50,504 nucleotides of DNA from Variovorax sp. Root473 (lineage in GTDB: Bacteria; Pseudomonadota; Gammaproteobacteria; Burkholderiales; Burkholderiaceae_C): assembly GCF_001426505.1 (NCBI RefSeq), contig NZ_LMEV01000004.1, forward strand, positions 33,580 through 84,083, read 5' to 3'. The notes under the pieces were generated by a model, which was given only the letters and a program-made list of their open reading frames with translations, was not told where the DNA came from and ran no database searches. A program made the translations under genes and the position numbers. How positions within the stretch are numbered: the stretch's first letter is position 1; the number at the start of each line of letters is the position of its first letter. This document shows, one piece after another, positions 8,879-17,679 of this stretch.

Positions 8879-10483
8879 TCAGGCCGTGAGCAGCGCCTTG
8901 CGCCGCAAACCTTGCAGCGCCTGCGCGACCTGCTCCTGCGCAAAAGCGCCGAGCGCCGACGGGTCGGTCAGCGGCTGGTCGTCCTTCAGGAAGCGCAGGC
9001 GCTCGGCACGCACTTCGCCGAGCAGGAAAGCGGCGAGCGCCTCGTGCGTGTGCGCCCCATCGAGCAGCGGCAGCAGGCTGCGCTCGAGCACGGAGAGCGA
9101 CACCGGCTCGTGCCACTGGTTGCAGACCACGGCCGGCGTTGGCAAGGCGTGCGACCCAGGCACGCCGGCCAGCGCGCGGCGCACCGGCGCCAGCACCTGC
9201 GGCAGCGCGGACACGGCAGACGCCGCAGGCACCGGCGTGCGCCGGATGCGCAGCGCGCCCAGGATCAGCAACTCCTCGAGCATGGCGAGCACGATGGGTT
9301 CGACCGCCGCGTGGGCCTCGCCGGTGAGCGTCACCACCGCGGCCAGCAGCGCCTCGGTCGACATCGAACACGGATAGCTCGCATCGAGCGCCTGCGCCAC
9401 CGCCTTGTGCGCCGGCAGCCGCAATGTGACCTTCAGGTCGCGCAGCGCGGTGCAGGGCTGCTCGCGGGTGTCGATGGCGAGCGCATCGCCCCCATCGACG
9501 CGGAAGGTGCCAGCGAACTCCAGCGCGCGCAGGCGGGGAACCTCGAGCCGGTAGCGGATGTTCGCGGCATTGCCCTGCTTCACCAGCAGCGTCTGCCGGA
9601 AGGTGCGGTTGACGAGAAAGTCGAGGTACTGCTCCATCATCACCTGGCTGCCGCCGCACTCGCGCAGCAGCGGGTCGCGCACCTTCTCGCCGTAGTTCTG
9701 CACGAACATGGTCGAGGGCTCGGCGTCGCACAGGTAGGCCAGCCCGCGGGCCTCGGCACGCGCGACGAACTCCTTGAAATAGCAGGGCTCGTTGCAGGGT
9801 TCGAGGAACTCGTGCAGCAGGTAATAGTTGCCCGAGTTGCGCACGATCGGCATCGTCTCTTCGAGCGTCTTGCGCAGCACACTGTCGGGCCGTGCCGATT
9901 GCTCCAGAAACTCGAGCATGCCGCGCGCGTACGAGAGCTTTTCTTCGGGCGTGTCGCGCGGGCCGCCGCGCAGGATCATCGCGTCGCGCACGATCTCGCG
10001 CGCCTTCCAGCCCGGGTACACGTTGTAGCTCACGTACACCACGCCGTTGGGCGCCAGGTTCTCGTCGCACACGCGCAGGATCGCGTCCTGCACCGGCCCC
10101 GGCACCCAGCTGTAGACGCCGTGGCAGACGATGTAGTCGAAGAGGCCGAACGACGCATCGATGTCGGCGATGTTGAAGGCCTTGAGCTCGATGTTCGACA
10201 GCCCCGCCTGGTCGAGCGCCGAAGCGCCCTGGGCCACCTGCACGCGCGAGAGGTCGACGCCCACGGCTTGCGCTTCGGGATGGCGCACTGCGAACGGAAT
10301 CAGGTTGCCGCCGGCAGCGCAGCCCAGCTCCAGGACGCGCGCCTTGCGGGGCGATGGCGCATCGAGGCCGAACAGGAAGGCCAGCGCTTCCAGGTGCTCC
10401 ACGGCGGACTGGGGGAACGGGTGCGAGTCGTAGGGCACCGCGTCGTAATAACTGGTGAGCGTGGAAGTCAGAGAGTCCGGCAC
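8879..10483 (-). CDS. SAM-dependent methyltransferase with methyltransferase regulatory domain
   Basis: A 534-residue protein. Residues about 45-150 are a class I methyltransferase fold with motif I VLELGCAAGG near residue 50 and VGVDLS as motif II. The middle part resembles the methyltransferase regulatory domain (PF10119) found with such enzymes, and the C-terminal third is less conserved. The start is GTG at 10483, preceded by AAAGGA. The substrate is unknown; relatives occur in many Comamonadaceae as single genes. It diverges from a small lipoprotein gene across 146 bp. Confidence 0.85.
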   Translation of the reverse strand: MPDSLTSTLTSYYDAVPYDSHPFPQSAVEHLEALAFLFGLDAPSPRKARVLELGCAAGGNLIPFAVRHPEAQAVGVDLSRVQVAQGASALDQAGLSNIELKAFNIADIDASFGLFDYIVCHGVYSWVPGPVQDAILRVCDENLAPNGVVYVSYNVYPGWKAREIVRDAMILRGGPRDTPEEKLSYARGMLEFLEQSARPDSVLRKTLEETMPIVRNSGNYYLLHEFLEPCNEPCYFKEFVARAEARGLAYLCDAEPSTMFVQNYGEKVRDPLLRECGGSQVMMEQYLDFLVNRTFRQTLLVKQGNAANIRYRLEVPRLRALEFAGTFRVDGGDALAIDTREQPCTALRDLKVTLRLPAHKAVAQALDASYPCSMSTEALLAAVVTLTGEAHAAVEPIVLAMLEELLILGALRIRRTPVPAASAVSALPQVLAPVRRALAGVPGSHALPTPAVVCNQWHEPVSLSVLERSLLPLLDGAHTHEALAAFLLGEVRAERLRFLKDDQPLTDPSALGAFAQEQVAQALQGLRRKALLTA

Positions 10484-10629
10484 GAACGTCCTTTGGGGAG
10501 CGGAGGGGGCTGCAGCAGTGCTCGCAGACTATAGCCCCGTGCCCGGGCAAAAAGAAGCCGGCGCCCCTCGATGCGCCCTCCTCCTGACACCAGGCACCCC
10601 CGCGCGAGCGACCTCTTTAGAATGGCCCG

Positions 10630-10836
10630 ATGAACTGGCGCATCACTCTGTTTCCCCTGGCTTTGGTCATTGCCGGCTGCTCGTCGCCGCCCAACCAGAT
10701 CGTTCCCTTCCGCGACGGTGTGCTGCGCGCCATGACCTACACCCAGGCCTCGGACTACTGCAGCGCCAAGGGGCAAGATCCCAAGTGGCTGGGCAAGGCG
10801 CCCGCCGAATCGGGCGTGCTGTTCCAGTGCCAGTGA
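10630..10836 (+). CDS. Small predicted lipoprotein
   Basis: A 68-residue protein with a short Lys/Arg-poor N-terminus, a hydrophobic core and the lipobox VIAGC (Cys 17), followed by a 50-residue hydrophilic domain containing two further Cys residues (YCSAK and the C-terminal FQCQ). No family recognised. It is the only gene on its strand here and ends facing the PPC-domain gene, with a hairpin terminator between. Confidence 0.75.
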   Translation: MNWRITLFPLALVIAGCSSPPNQIVPFRDGVLRAMTYTQASDYCSAKGQDPKWLGKAPAESGVLFQCQ

Positions 10837-10850
10837 GCCACAGCCTCACA

Positions 10851-10866
10851 CCGGGCTGACGCCCGG
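10851..10866. terminator. Hairpin between convergent genes
   Basis: Perfect inverted repeat CCGGGC-TGAC-GCCCGG directly after the lipoprotein gene and before the convergent PPC-domain gene stop. No T-tract follows, so termination efficiency is uncertain. Confidence 0.5.
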
Positions 10867-10875
10867 CCGCACCGC

Positions 10876-11313
10876 TCAGGCATCGATGTCGATGAGCGCC
10901 AACCCGCTCTCGCGGTCGCAGGTCTTGCGCAGGTAGCCCGGCGACTCGACCAACAGCACCTCGAGCGTGGGCTGTACGGTGGCCTGCAGCACATGGCCAC
11001 CGACGGTGCTGCCGTCGCGCCGGCCGAGCACGGCATGCGCATGCACCGTGGGCTGGTCGCCATCGAGCGCGATGTCCCCGTTGAGGGACAGCACCTCCAC
11101 CTGCTCGCCGACGGGGATGCGGTCGTAGTCCTTGCGTTCCCAGTCGAAGTAGCCCAGCACCGCCCCGCGCAGCGCACCGATGGCGCTGAAACGGCTGGCC
11201 GACAGCGCATTCGCCTTGGCGAACTGCTCCAGCAGCGGAATCACTTCGTCGCCCGTCTCGAAGACGAGTGCGATGGTGCGCTCGGGGCCGGCGTTGAGGA
11301 TCTTGGATTTCAT
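10876..11313 (-). CDS. PPC (DUF296) domain DNA-binding protein
   Basis: A 145-residue single-domain protein of the PPC/DUF296 family, the trimeric fold found in plant AT-hook proteins and as stand-alone bacterial proteins. The conserved GALRGAVLGYFD segment and the strand HAHAVLGRRDGSTVGGHV, which carries the histidines seen in bacterial members, are present. A DNA-related role is a family annotation; bacterial members have no proven function known to me. Start at ATG 11313. The neighbour is a Pro-rich exported protein on the same strand, 31 bp upstream. Confidence 0.85.
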   Translation of the reverse strand: MKSKILNAGPERTIALVFETGDEVIPLLEQFAKANALSASRFSAIGALRGAVLGYFDWERKDYDRIPVGEQVEVLSLNGDIALDGDQPTVHAHAVLGRRDGSTVGGHVLQATVQPTLEVLLVESPGYLRKTCDRESGLALIDIDA

Positions 11314-11344
11314 GGGAAGGCGTGTCCTTTCGGTCGTCCACGCG

Positions 11345-11704
11345 TCAGCGCGGGGAGTTCTGCTTGCAGTCCTCGGCAGTGCCGCGGCAGTCGTCCTGGC
11401 GCGAGGGCGCGCCGGGCTCATCTGCAGGCGGCCTGGTTGCCTTGTCGCCGGCAGGCTTGGCGTCGGCCGGCGGCTTTTTCACCAGGCCCGGATCGCGGTC
11501 GGCCGGCGCCGGCTTCACCAGCCGGGGATTGCCATGATCGGGCGGCTTCACGAGCAACTCGGGGTCGGGCTGTACTTGGGGCCTGGCCGTCGGCGAAGGC
11601 CTGTCGGCCGGCTGCGCGGCGACCGTCCCGGCCACCAGTGCTGCAACGCCGAGAACGCCGATCGCGAGACGTCCGATCGCTGTGGATTTCGTTGATTTGC
11701 GCAT
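11345..11704 (-). CDS. Proline-rich exported protein
   Basis: A 119-residue protein with a signal peptide (AIGRLAIGVLGVAALVAGTVAAQPA) and a low-complexity mature part in which a short unit LVKPP/LVKPAPADRDPGLVKKPPAD repeats about three times. Two Cys residues near the C-terminus (DDCRGTAEDCKQ) could form a disulfide. No family recognised. The chosen ATG at 11704 gives a standard signal peptide. The open frame continues upstream through a Lys-Asp-Glu-encoding tandem repeat, but no start codon exists there. Confidence 0.65.
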   Translation of the reverse strand: MRKSTKSTAIGRLAIGVLGVAALVAGTVAAQPADRPSPTARPQVQPDPELLVKPPDHGNPRLVKPAPADRDPGLVKKPPADAKPAGDKATRPPADEPGAPSRQDDCRGTAEDCKQNSPR

Positions 11705-11803
11705 GGCGTTCACCCAGGACCCCAAGGTTTCACCGGAACGCGAGGGGCGGTGTAGGCCTCGTTCGCCAATGGCCGCAAGTCGGCGACGCGGTCCCCGGGC
11801 GCT

Positions 11804-11866
11804 CTCGTCCTTCTCGTCCTTCTCGTCCTTCTCGTCCTTCTCGTCCTTCTCGTCCTTCTCGTCCTG
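11804..11866. repeat. 9-bp tandem repeat, seven units
   Basis: CTCGTCCTT is repeated six times exactly, then a seventh copy ends in G instead of T. It lies between the start of the Pro-rich exported protein and the start of the glutaredoxin-MauE gene, in the shared upstream region of the two divergent genes. The period is a multiple of three, so copy-number change would not shift any frame. Confidence 0.95.
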
Positions 11867-11950
11867 TCAGGCAGACATGACATCGTCCGACAGGATGCCG
11901 GCCGCTTCCGCGCGCCAATCGGGCGATCGATCCGAACGACGGAGCTCCCC

Positions 11951-12727
11951 ATGGCCACCCGAACTGCCGACCACGCCGCCACCGACAAGACCGCCACGCT
12001 GTACCGCATGGTCATGCCCGAGCACACCTGCCCCTTCGGCCTGAAGGCGCGCTTCCTGCTGCGGCGCAAGGGCTACGCAGTCGACGATCGCTGGCTGACA
12101 ACGCGCCAGCAGACCGACGCCTTCAAGGCCGAGCAGCATGTGAAGACCACGCCGCAGGTTTTCATCGACGGTCGCCGCATCGGCGGCTACGACGACCTGC
12201 GCCGCCACTTCGGCCTCGCGGTGCGCGAACCCGGCCAGACGTCGTACCGGCCGGTGATCGCGGTGTTCGTCGTGGCGCTGCTCATGGCCGGCGCGAGCCT
12301 GCTGGCCGCGGGCCAGACGCTCGCGAGCCCGCAGCTGCTGTCTTCGTTCATCGCCTTTGCGATGTGCATCCTGGCGCTGCTCAAGCTACAGGACGTGGAG
12401 AGCTTCTCGACCATGTTCCTCAACTACGACCTGCTGGCGCGGCGCTTCGTGCTCTATGCCTACCTCTATCCGTTCGCGGAGCTGCTGGCCGGCGTGCTGA
12501 TGGCGGCGGGCCGGATGCACGCGGTGGCGATTCCCGTGGCGCTCTTCATGGGGAGCGTGGGCACGGTGTCGGTGCTCAAGGCCGTGTACATCGACCGACG
12601 CGAACTCAAGTGCGCCTGCGTCGGCGGCAGCAGCAACGTGCCGCTGGGCTTCGTGTCGCTGACCGAGAACCTCATGATGGTCGCGATGGCGCTGTGGATG
12701 CTCGCCTGGCTCAACCCGCCAGGCTGA
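11951..12727 (+). CDS. Glutaredoxin-MauE fusion membrane protein
   Basis: A 258-residue protein. Residues about 15-95 are a glutaredoxin fold with CPFG (Cys 27) as active site and the TTPQVFIDG cis-Pro motif; only one Cys is in the motif. The rest has four to five membrane segments resembling the MauE/DoxX-like methylamine-utilisation family, which supports disulfide formation in partner proteins. A pair of cysteines (KCACVGG) sits in the loop before the last membrane segment. A thiol-redox role linking cytosol and periplasm is inferred; it could serve cytochrome c maturation for the neighbouring oxidase genes, but there is no direct evidence. Confidence 0.85.
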   Translation: MATRTADHAATDKTATLYRMVMPEHTCPFGLKARFLLRRKGYAVDDRWLTTRQQTDAFKAEQHVKTTPQVFIDGRRIGGYDDLRRHFGLAVREPGQTSYRPVIAVFVVALLMAGASLLAAGQTLASPQLLSSFIAFAMCILALLKLQDVESFSTMFLNYDLLARRFVLYAYLYPFAELLAGVLMAAGRMHAVAIPVALFMGSVGTVSVLKAVYIDRRELKCACVGGSSNVPLGFVSLTENLMMVAMALWMLAWLNPPG

Positions 12728-12861
12728 CGCGCACCACGTACGGCGGCGGCACGGCGATTTCGTCGCAGTTCGGCCCCGTGCTGCCGCGGTTGCGACGCGC
12801 GGCGTGCATTTCCCGACCGGGCTCGACCCCGCCTGAACCGCCGGGCGCGACACGTGCCCGC
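12728..12861. other. Convergent intergenic region
   Basis: Lies between the convergent glutaredoxin-MauE and diheme cytochrome genes. No hairpin with a T-tract was seen. On the minus strand a 32-codon open frame (ATG near 12810, stop near 12710, running into the fusion gene) ends in a protein-like tail containing CDEIAVPPPYVVRV, possibly a decayed gene end; not called as a gene. Confidence 0.4.
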
Positions 12862-13728
12862 TCAGTCCAGCGTGGCCAGGTAGGCCGCGATGTCGCGCGC
12901 GTCCGCTTCGGTCACGCCCATCTCCGGCATCGCGGTGCGCGGATCGACGGTGTGCGTGTGGCGCAGCCATCGCACCATGTGCTCGGGGGTGTTGGCGAGC
13001 TGGCCGGCGATCATGTCGCGCCGCGCGACACCGGCCAGCGACGGACCCACGTGCGGCGACGAGCCCGTGACGCCGGGAATGACGTGGCACGCATTGCACG
13101 CGTACTGCGACAGCGCCCGCTGCCCGCGCCTGACGCTGTCGCCAATGCCGTCGTTGGCCCGCGGCCCCGCTGCACACGTCGGACCGGATGACGCACCGGC
13201 CGTCATCGTCACCTCGCCCGCCTGCGCCTGCTGTGCGTACTGCGGCGGCGTCATGTCGGGCAGGTGCTGCAGGAACGCCACCAGCGCCCACAGGTCGTCG
13301 TCGGACAGCCGGTATTCCCAGGCCGGCATGCCGCTCATGCGGATGCCGTTCTTCGTGACCCAGTAGAGCTCGCGCGCGTGCCAGCGCTGGCGCGCATCCA
13401 CCAGCGGGCCGGGCAGCGGCTGCATGCTCTTGCCGATGTCGCCCTGCGCCACGCCCGGCGCGCCGTGGCATTGCACGCACTTGGCGCGGTAGCAGGCCGC
13501 GCCGCGCGTCACGAGCTGCGCGTCGTCCAATGACGGGGGACGGATGTCGCGGGCACGCAGGCGCACCGACTGGCGCATCGCGGTCTCCAGCAGCGTGTGC
13601 ACGGGCTGGTAGTGCGGCGTGGTCGCGGCCACGTCGTACAGGCCGCCGAACACCACGCACGCAGCGCCCGCCAGCGCCGCCGCACCGAGCGCCGCGACGG
13701 TGAGGAGAAACGTCCTGGTCGTCCCCAT
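12862..13728 (-). CDS. Diheme cytochrome c
   Basis: A 288-residue exported or membrane-anchored protein: an N-terminal hydrophobic segment (residues about 6-30), then two cytochrome c domains with heme motifs CVQCH (near residue 85) and CNACH (near 208). Distal Met candidates are in GMPAWEYR and AMPEMGV. It is transcribed away from the oxidase operon, with 74 bp between start codons, so it may be the electron donor to that oxidase. The frame stays open far upstream, but only this start gives a membrane anchor followed by the cytochrome domains. Confidence 0.88.
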   Translation of the reverse strand: MGTTRTFLLTVAALGAAALAGAACVVFGGLYDVAATTPHYQPVHTLLETAMRQSVRLRARDIRPPSLDDAQLVTRGAACYRAKCVQCHGAPGVAQGDIGKSMQPLPGPLVDARQRWHARELYWVTKNGIRMSGMPAWEYRLSDDDLWALVAFLQHLPDMTPPQYAQQAQAGEVTMTAGASSGPTCAAGPRANDGIGDSVRRGQRALSQYACNACHVIPGVTGSSPHVGPSLAGVARRDMIAGQLANTPEHMVRWLRHTHTVDPRTAMPEMGVTEADARDIAAYLATLD

Positions 13729-13802
13729 TTGGCGGCATTGTCCGACGCGCACCCGCGCCGCCGTGTCGGCGCAGGCCGCGTCCGCGCTCGCAGAATCCGG
13801 CC

Positions 13803-14225
13803 ATGGCCGCCCCCGCCGCCGCTCGTTGCGCCGCTCACGCCTTGCCTTCCCGCCGCACGGCCGCCGGGTTTCTCGTGCTTGCCTTGCTTGCCGGAGGCTG
13901 CGAAGTCGGCGAACGCCCCCTGCCCTACGGCGACGCGCCTTCGGCCCAGCGCCTGTCGGGCCAGCGCCTGCTCGCGCAGTACCAGTGCGGCAGCTGCCAT
14001 GCCATCCCCGGCGTGGCCGCCGTGCGCCCGCAGACCACCGGCCCGGTGCTCGCGGCCTTCGGGCGGCGCAGCTACATCGCGGGCCACGTGCCCAACCGGC
14101 CCGACACGCTCGCGCGCTGGATCGCCGACCCCGCCTCGCTCGTGCCCGGCACGACCATGCCTGCGATGGGCGTCTCGTCCAGCGACGCGCGCGACATGGC
14201 GGCCTACCTGCTGGCACTGGAATGA
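13803..14225 (+). CDS. Monoheme cytochrome c, probable lipoprotein
   Basis: A 140-residue protein with an N-terminal signal segment, a lipobox-like LLAGGC and one cytochrome c domain with heme motif CGSCH near residue 62 and a distal Met in TTMPAMGV. Its stop overlaps the start of the subunit II gene as ATGA, so it is the first gene of the oxidase operon and probably delivers electrons to subunit II. The lipobox is imperfect (Ala at -3), so lipidation is less sure than export. Confidence 0.85.
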   Translation: MAAPAAARCAAHALPSRRTAAGFLVLALLAGGCEVGERPLPYGDAPSAQRLSGQRLLAQYQCGSCHAIPGVAAVRPQTTGPVLAAFGRRSYIAGHVPNRPDTLARWIADPASLVPGTTMPAMGVSSSDARDMAAYLLALE

Positions 14226-15163
14226 CAGGCGCCACGCCCCAGTCGGCACTGCACGCGGCCGGCCCCGTCGCCGACGCGCTGCTGGGCGTGACCGGGTTGC
14301 TCAGCGCGGGCGCGGCGCTGATTCTGCTCGGCGTGATGGCGCTGCTGGTGGTGGCGGTGCGCCGGCGCGAAGGCACGCTGAACGTGCGGCTGTGGCTTCT
14401 GGGCGGCGGCGTGGTGTTTCCGGTCGTGGTGCTCACGGCGCTGTTCGCGTACAGCGAATGGCACCGCCCGCCGTGGCAGCCCGTGCCGCCGAAGGACGCG
14501 CTCATCGTCGGCGTCACCGGCCACATGTGGTGGTGGGAGGTGCGCTACCGCGACCCCGCCACGGGCGCGGAGGTGGTCACGGCGAACGAGATCCGCATCC
14601 CTGTCGGCCGCCCCGTGTACTTCGGCCTGGGCAGCGCCGACGTGATCCACAGCTTCTGGATCCCCGCGCTCGGCGGCAAGATGGACATGCTGCCGGGCCG
14701 CGTGCAGCACCTGCGGCTGCAGGCCGACCGGGCCGGCGTGTGGCGCGGCCAGTGCGCCGAATACTGCGGCGAGCAGCACGCGCGCATGGCGCTGCACGTG
14801 GTGGCGCAGGCGCCTGCCGAGTTCGACGCCTGGCTCGCGGCGCAGGCCCGCCCCGCCCCGCCGGCCGGCGCGCTGTCACCCGCACTCGCACGCGGGCGCG
14901 AGGCCTTCCTGGCCCACCGCTGCGACGCCTGCCACACGGTGCGGGGCGTGAGCGCCACCAGCCGCCTCGGCCCCGACCTCACGCACGTCGGCAGCCGGCT
15001 CTACCTGGGCGCGGGCACCGTGGCCAACGACGCCGACGGGCGCGCTGCCTGGGTCGCCCACACGCAGGCGCTGAAGCCCGGCGCGCGCATGCCGTCGTCG
15101 CACACACGCCTCGACGACGCCACGCTGCGGTCCATTGCCGACTGGCTCGGCCACCTCGAATGA
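14222..15163 (+). CDS. coxB: Cytochrome c oxidase subunit II with C-terminal cytochrome c domain
   Basis: A 313-residue caa3-type subunit II. Two N-terminal membrane helices (about 15-47 and 55-80) are followed by the cupredoxin domain that binds the binuclear CuA centre: the His of VIHSFWIP near residue 142 and the CAEYCGEQHARM cluster near 178. A cytochrome c domain with CDACH near residue 235 is fused at the C-terminus. Start and stop both sit in ATGA overlaps with the neighbours, so the three genes are translationally coupled. Certain as a heme-copper oxidase subunit. Confidence 0.95.
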   Translation: MTGATPQSALHAAGPVADALLGVTGLLSAGAALILLGVMALLVVAVRRREGTLNVRLWLLGGGVVFPVVVLTALFAYSEWHRPPWQPVPPKDALIVGVTGHMWWWEVRYRDPATGAEVVTANEIRIPVGRPVYFGLGSADVIHSFWIPALGGKMDMLPGRVQHLRLQADRAGVWRGQCAEYCGEQHARMALHVVAQAPAEFDAWLAAQARPAPPAGALSPALARGREAFLAHRCDACHTVRGVSATSRLGPDLTHVGSRLYLGAGTVANDADGRAAWVAHTQALKPGARMPSSHTRLDDATLRSIADWLGHLE

Positions 15164-17673
15164 ACGCATCCACCGCCCCCGCCCCCGTCGACCCGGACCG
15201 CGAAGCGCTCGAGCGCGCATGGCGCGCGCCGCGCGGCTGGCGGCTGCTCTCGGCCGTCAACAACACGCACATCGGCGGCTTCTACATCGCCACGGCCATG
15301 CTCTTCTTCGTGCTCGCCGGCGTGCTCGCGCTGGTGATGCGCACGCAGCTGGCCGTGCCCGACAACGACCTGGTCGACGCGCGCACCTACAACCAGCTCT
15401 TCACGATGCACGGCACCGTGATGATGTTCCTGTTCGCGGTGCCGATCGTCGAGGCGGTGGCGGTGTACCTGCTGCCCGGCATGCTCGGCGCGCGCGACCT
15501 GCCGTTCCCGCGCCTGTCGGCCTATGCCTTCTGGACCTACGCCATCGGCGGCATCGTCTTCTTTTGCACGATCTTCTTCGGCGCGGCGCCCGATGGCGGC
15601 TGGTTCATGTACCCGCCGCTCACGGGCAAGGAGTTCTCCCCGGGACGCGGTGCCGACTGGTGGCTGCTGGGCATCGGCTTCATCGAGATCTCGGCCATCG
15701 CAGGAGCCATCGAGCTGATCATCGGCATTCTCTTCACGCGCGCGCCGGGCATGACGCTGATGCGCATGCCGGTCTTCGCGTGGGCCATGCTGGTGAGCGC
15801 GCTGATGATCGTGTTCGCCTTTCCCGCCGTGATCGCGGCCACGATGCTGCTGGAGATCGAGCGCGCCTTCGGATGGCCCTTCTTCATGCCCGCGCGCGGT
15901 GGCGATCCGCTGCTGTGGCAGCACCTGTTCTGGTTCTTCGGCCACCCCGAGGTCTACATCATCTTCCTGCCCGCGGCGGGCATGGTGTCGATGATGGTCG
16001 CCACCTGCGCGCGCACGCCGCTCGTGGGCTACCGCGCCGTGGTGGTGGCACTGATCGGCGTGGGCGTGGTGAGCTTCCTGCTGTGGGCGCACCACATGTT
16101 CACGGCGGGGCTGGGCGGCGTGCCGATGGTGCTGGTGTCGGCGGCCAGCTTCGTGGTCGCGATCCCGAGCGGGCTGCAGGTGTTCGCGTGGATCGCCACT
16201 TTCTGGCGCGGCCGCGTCACGCTGCATACGCCGACGCTCTTCCTGCTGGGCTTCCACTTCATCTTCGTGCTGGGCGGGCTCACGGGCGTGATGGTCGCCG
16301 TGCTGCCCTTCGACTGGCAGGCGCACGACAGCTACTTCATCGTAGCCCACCTGCACTACGTGCTGATCGGCGGCATGGTCTTTCCGCTGTTCGCGGGCTT
16401 CTACCACTGGGCGCCGGTGTTCAACGGGCACCGGCTGTCCGAGCGCGCCGGGCGCTGGGTCTTCGGGCTGATGTTCGGCGGCTTCAACCTGGCGTTCTTT
16501 CCGATGCACATCGCCGGCCTGCTCGGCATGCCGCGCCGCGTGGTCACGTATGCGGGCGACCTGGGCTGGAATGGCCTGAACCTGGCGTCGACCCTCGGCG
16601 CCTTCGTGCTCGCGTCCGGCGTGCTGCTGTTCCTCATCGATGTGCTGCGCACCATGCGCCGCCCCGAGCGCGACCACGGCAACCCCTGGGGCGCGGGCAC
16701 GCTCGAATGGCTGCCTCCGCGCGACTATGGCGTGCGCAGCATTCCCGAGGTCGATTCGCGCTACCCGCTGTGGCAGCAGCCCTCGTTGCCCCAGGAGGTC
16801 GAGGACGGCCGCCACTGGCTGCCGGGCTCCGTCTTCGGCGGGCGCGAGACGCTGGTGACCAGCCTGCGCGCCGCACGGCCCATGCAGTTGCTGCGCCTGC
16901 CCACCGACGGGTGGCTGCCCGTGGTGGCGGCGGCGGGCACGGCCGGCTTCTTCTTGCTGCTGACGGTGTCGCAGACGGTGGCGGCTTCCGCGTGCGGCGT
17001 GCTGGCGATCGTCGCCATCCTCCGGTGGCTGTGGGAGGCCGACCAGGCCCCGCCCGCGCTGACCGCAGATGTCGGGCATGGCGTGCGCCTGCCGGTCGTG
17101 GCGACCGGGCGCGACTCGCATTCGTGGTGGGCGATGGTCGTGCTCGTGGCGGTCGACATGACGATCTTCATCTCGCTGCTGTTCGCCCACCTGCACCTGG
17201 CGATGGCCGCAGAAGTCTGCCCGCCGCCGGGCGCCGCGCTGCCCGCGCTGCAATGGCCGTTGCTCTGCGCGCTGCTGTGGCTGGCCGGTTCGGGCGGCGT
17301 CGCGTGGGCCGGCCGCCTGCTCGGCGATGCGCGGCCGCAGCGCCAGCGTGCGCTGCGCTGGCTCACGGTGCTGGCGCTGTGCTGCACGCTGGGGGCAGTG
17401 GCGGTCGGTCTCGCCAGCCACCGCATGGCGGGCCTCGACCCGACCGACCAGGCCTGGAGCGCAAGCGTCGGCATGTTGCTGGGCTATGAGGCTTTCCATG
17501 CCGCCGTGCTGCTGTTTGCAGGCGGCTTCGTGCTGGCGCGCTCGTGGCGCGGCAAGCTGCAGCCCGTGGCGCGCGCCAGCCTCGACAACACGCGGCTGCT
17601 GTGGCATTGCGCAACGGCGCAGGGCGTGCTCGGTGCGCTCGTCGTGCAGGCGGCGCCGCGTCTTCTGGGCTGA
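15160..17673 (+). CDS. Cytochrome c oxidase subunit I-III fusion
   Basis: An 837-residue integral membrane protein. Residues about 25-540 are heme-copper oxidase subunit I: the heme a His in MHGTVMMF (near 83), GHPEVY with the CuB His, cross-linked Tyr and D-channel Glu (near 261), the CuB pair HHMF (near 310) and the heme pair HLHYV (near 397), so it belongs to the A-type proton-pumping class. Residues about 565-837 form six or so further helices that resemble a degenerate subunit III, with Asp in VAVDMTIF where subunit III usually has Glu. No separate subunit III gene follows. A terminal oxidase for O2 reduction from cytochrome c. Confidence 0.93.
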   Translation: MNASTAPAPVDPDREALERAWRAPRGWRLLSAVNNTHIGGFYIATAMLFFVLAGVLALVMRTQLAVPDNDLVDARTYNQLFTMHGTVMMFLFAVPIVEAVAVYLLPGMLGARDLPFPRLSAYAFWTYAIGGIVFFCTIFFGAAPDGGWFMYPPLTGKEFSPGRGADWWLLGIGFIEISAIAGAIELIIGILFTRAPGMTLMRMPVFAWAMLVSALMIVFAFPAVIAATMLLEIERAFGWPFFMPARGGDPLLWQHLFWFFGHPEVYIIFLPAAGMVSMMVATCARTPLVGYRAVVVALIGVGVVSFLLWAHHMFTAGLGGVPMVLVSAASFVVAIPSGLQVFAWIATFWRGRVTLHTPTLFLLGFHFIFVLGGLTGVMVAVLPFDWQAHDSYFIVAHLHYVLIGGMVFPLFAGFYHWAPVFNGHRLSERAGRWVFGLMFGGFNLAFFPMHIAGLLGMPRRVVTYAGDLGWNGLNLASTLGAFVLASGVLLFLIDVLRTMRRPERDHGNPWGAGTLEWLPPRDYGVRSIPEVDSRYPLWQQPSLPQEVEDGRHWLPGSVFGGRETLVTSLRAARPMQLLRLPTDGWLPVVAAAGTAGFFLLLTVSQTVAASACGVLAIVAILRWLWEADQAPPALTADVGHGVRLPVVATGRDSHSWWAMVVLVAVDMTIFISLLFAHLHLAMAAEVCPPPGAALPALQWPLLCALLWLAGSGGVAWAGRLLGDARPQRQRALRWLTVLALCCTLGAVAVGLASHRMAGLDPTDQAWSASVGMLLGYEAFHAAVLLFAGGFVLARSWRGKLQPVARASLDNTRLLWHCATAQGVLGALVVQAAPRLLG

Positions 17674-17679
17674 GGCCCG

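Noticed and set aside
11725..11866. Reading the 9-bp repeat as a Lys-Asp-Glu N-terminal region of the exported Pro-rich protein.
   Set aside because: The frame is open but has no start codon between the upstream stop and the repeat, and a normal signal peptide follows a later ATG.
11804..11866. CRISPR array.
   Set aside because: The 9-bp units are directly adjacent without spacers; this is a simple tandem repeat. No CRISPR-like repeat-spacer pattern was seen anywhere in the window.
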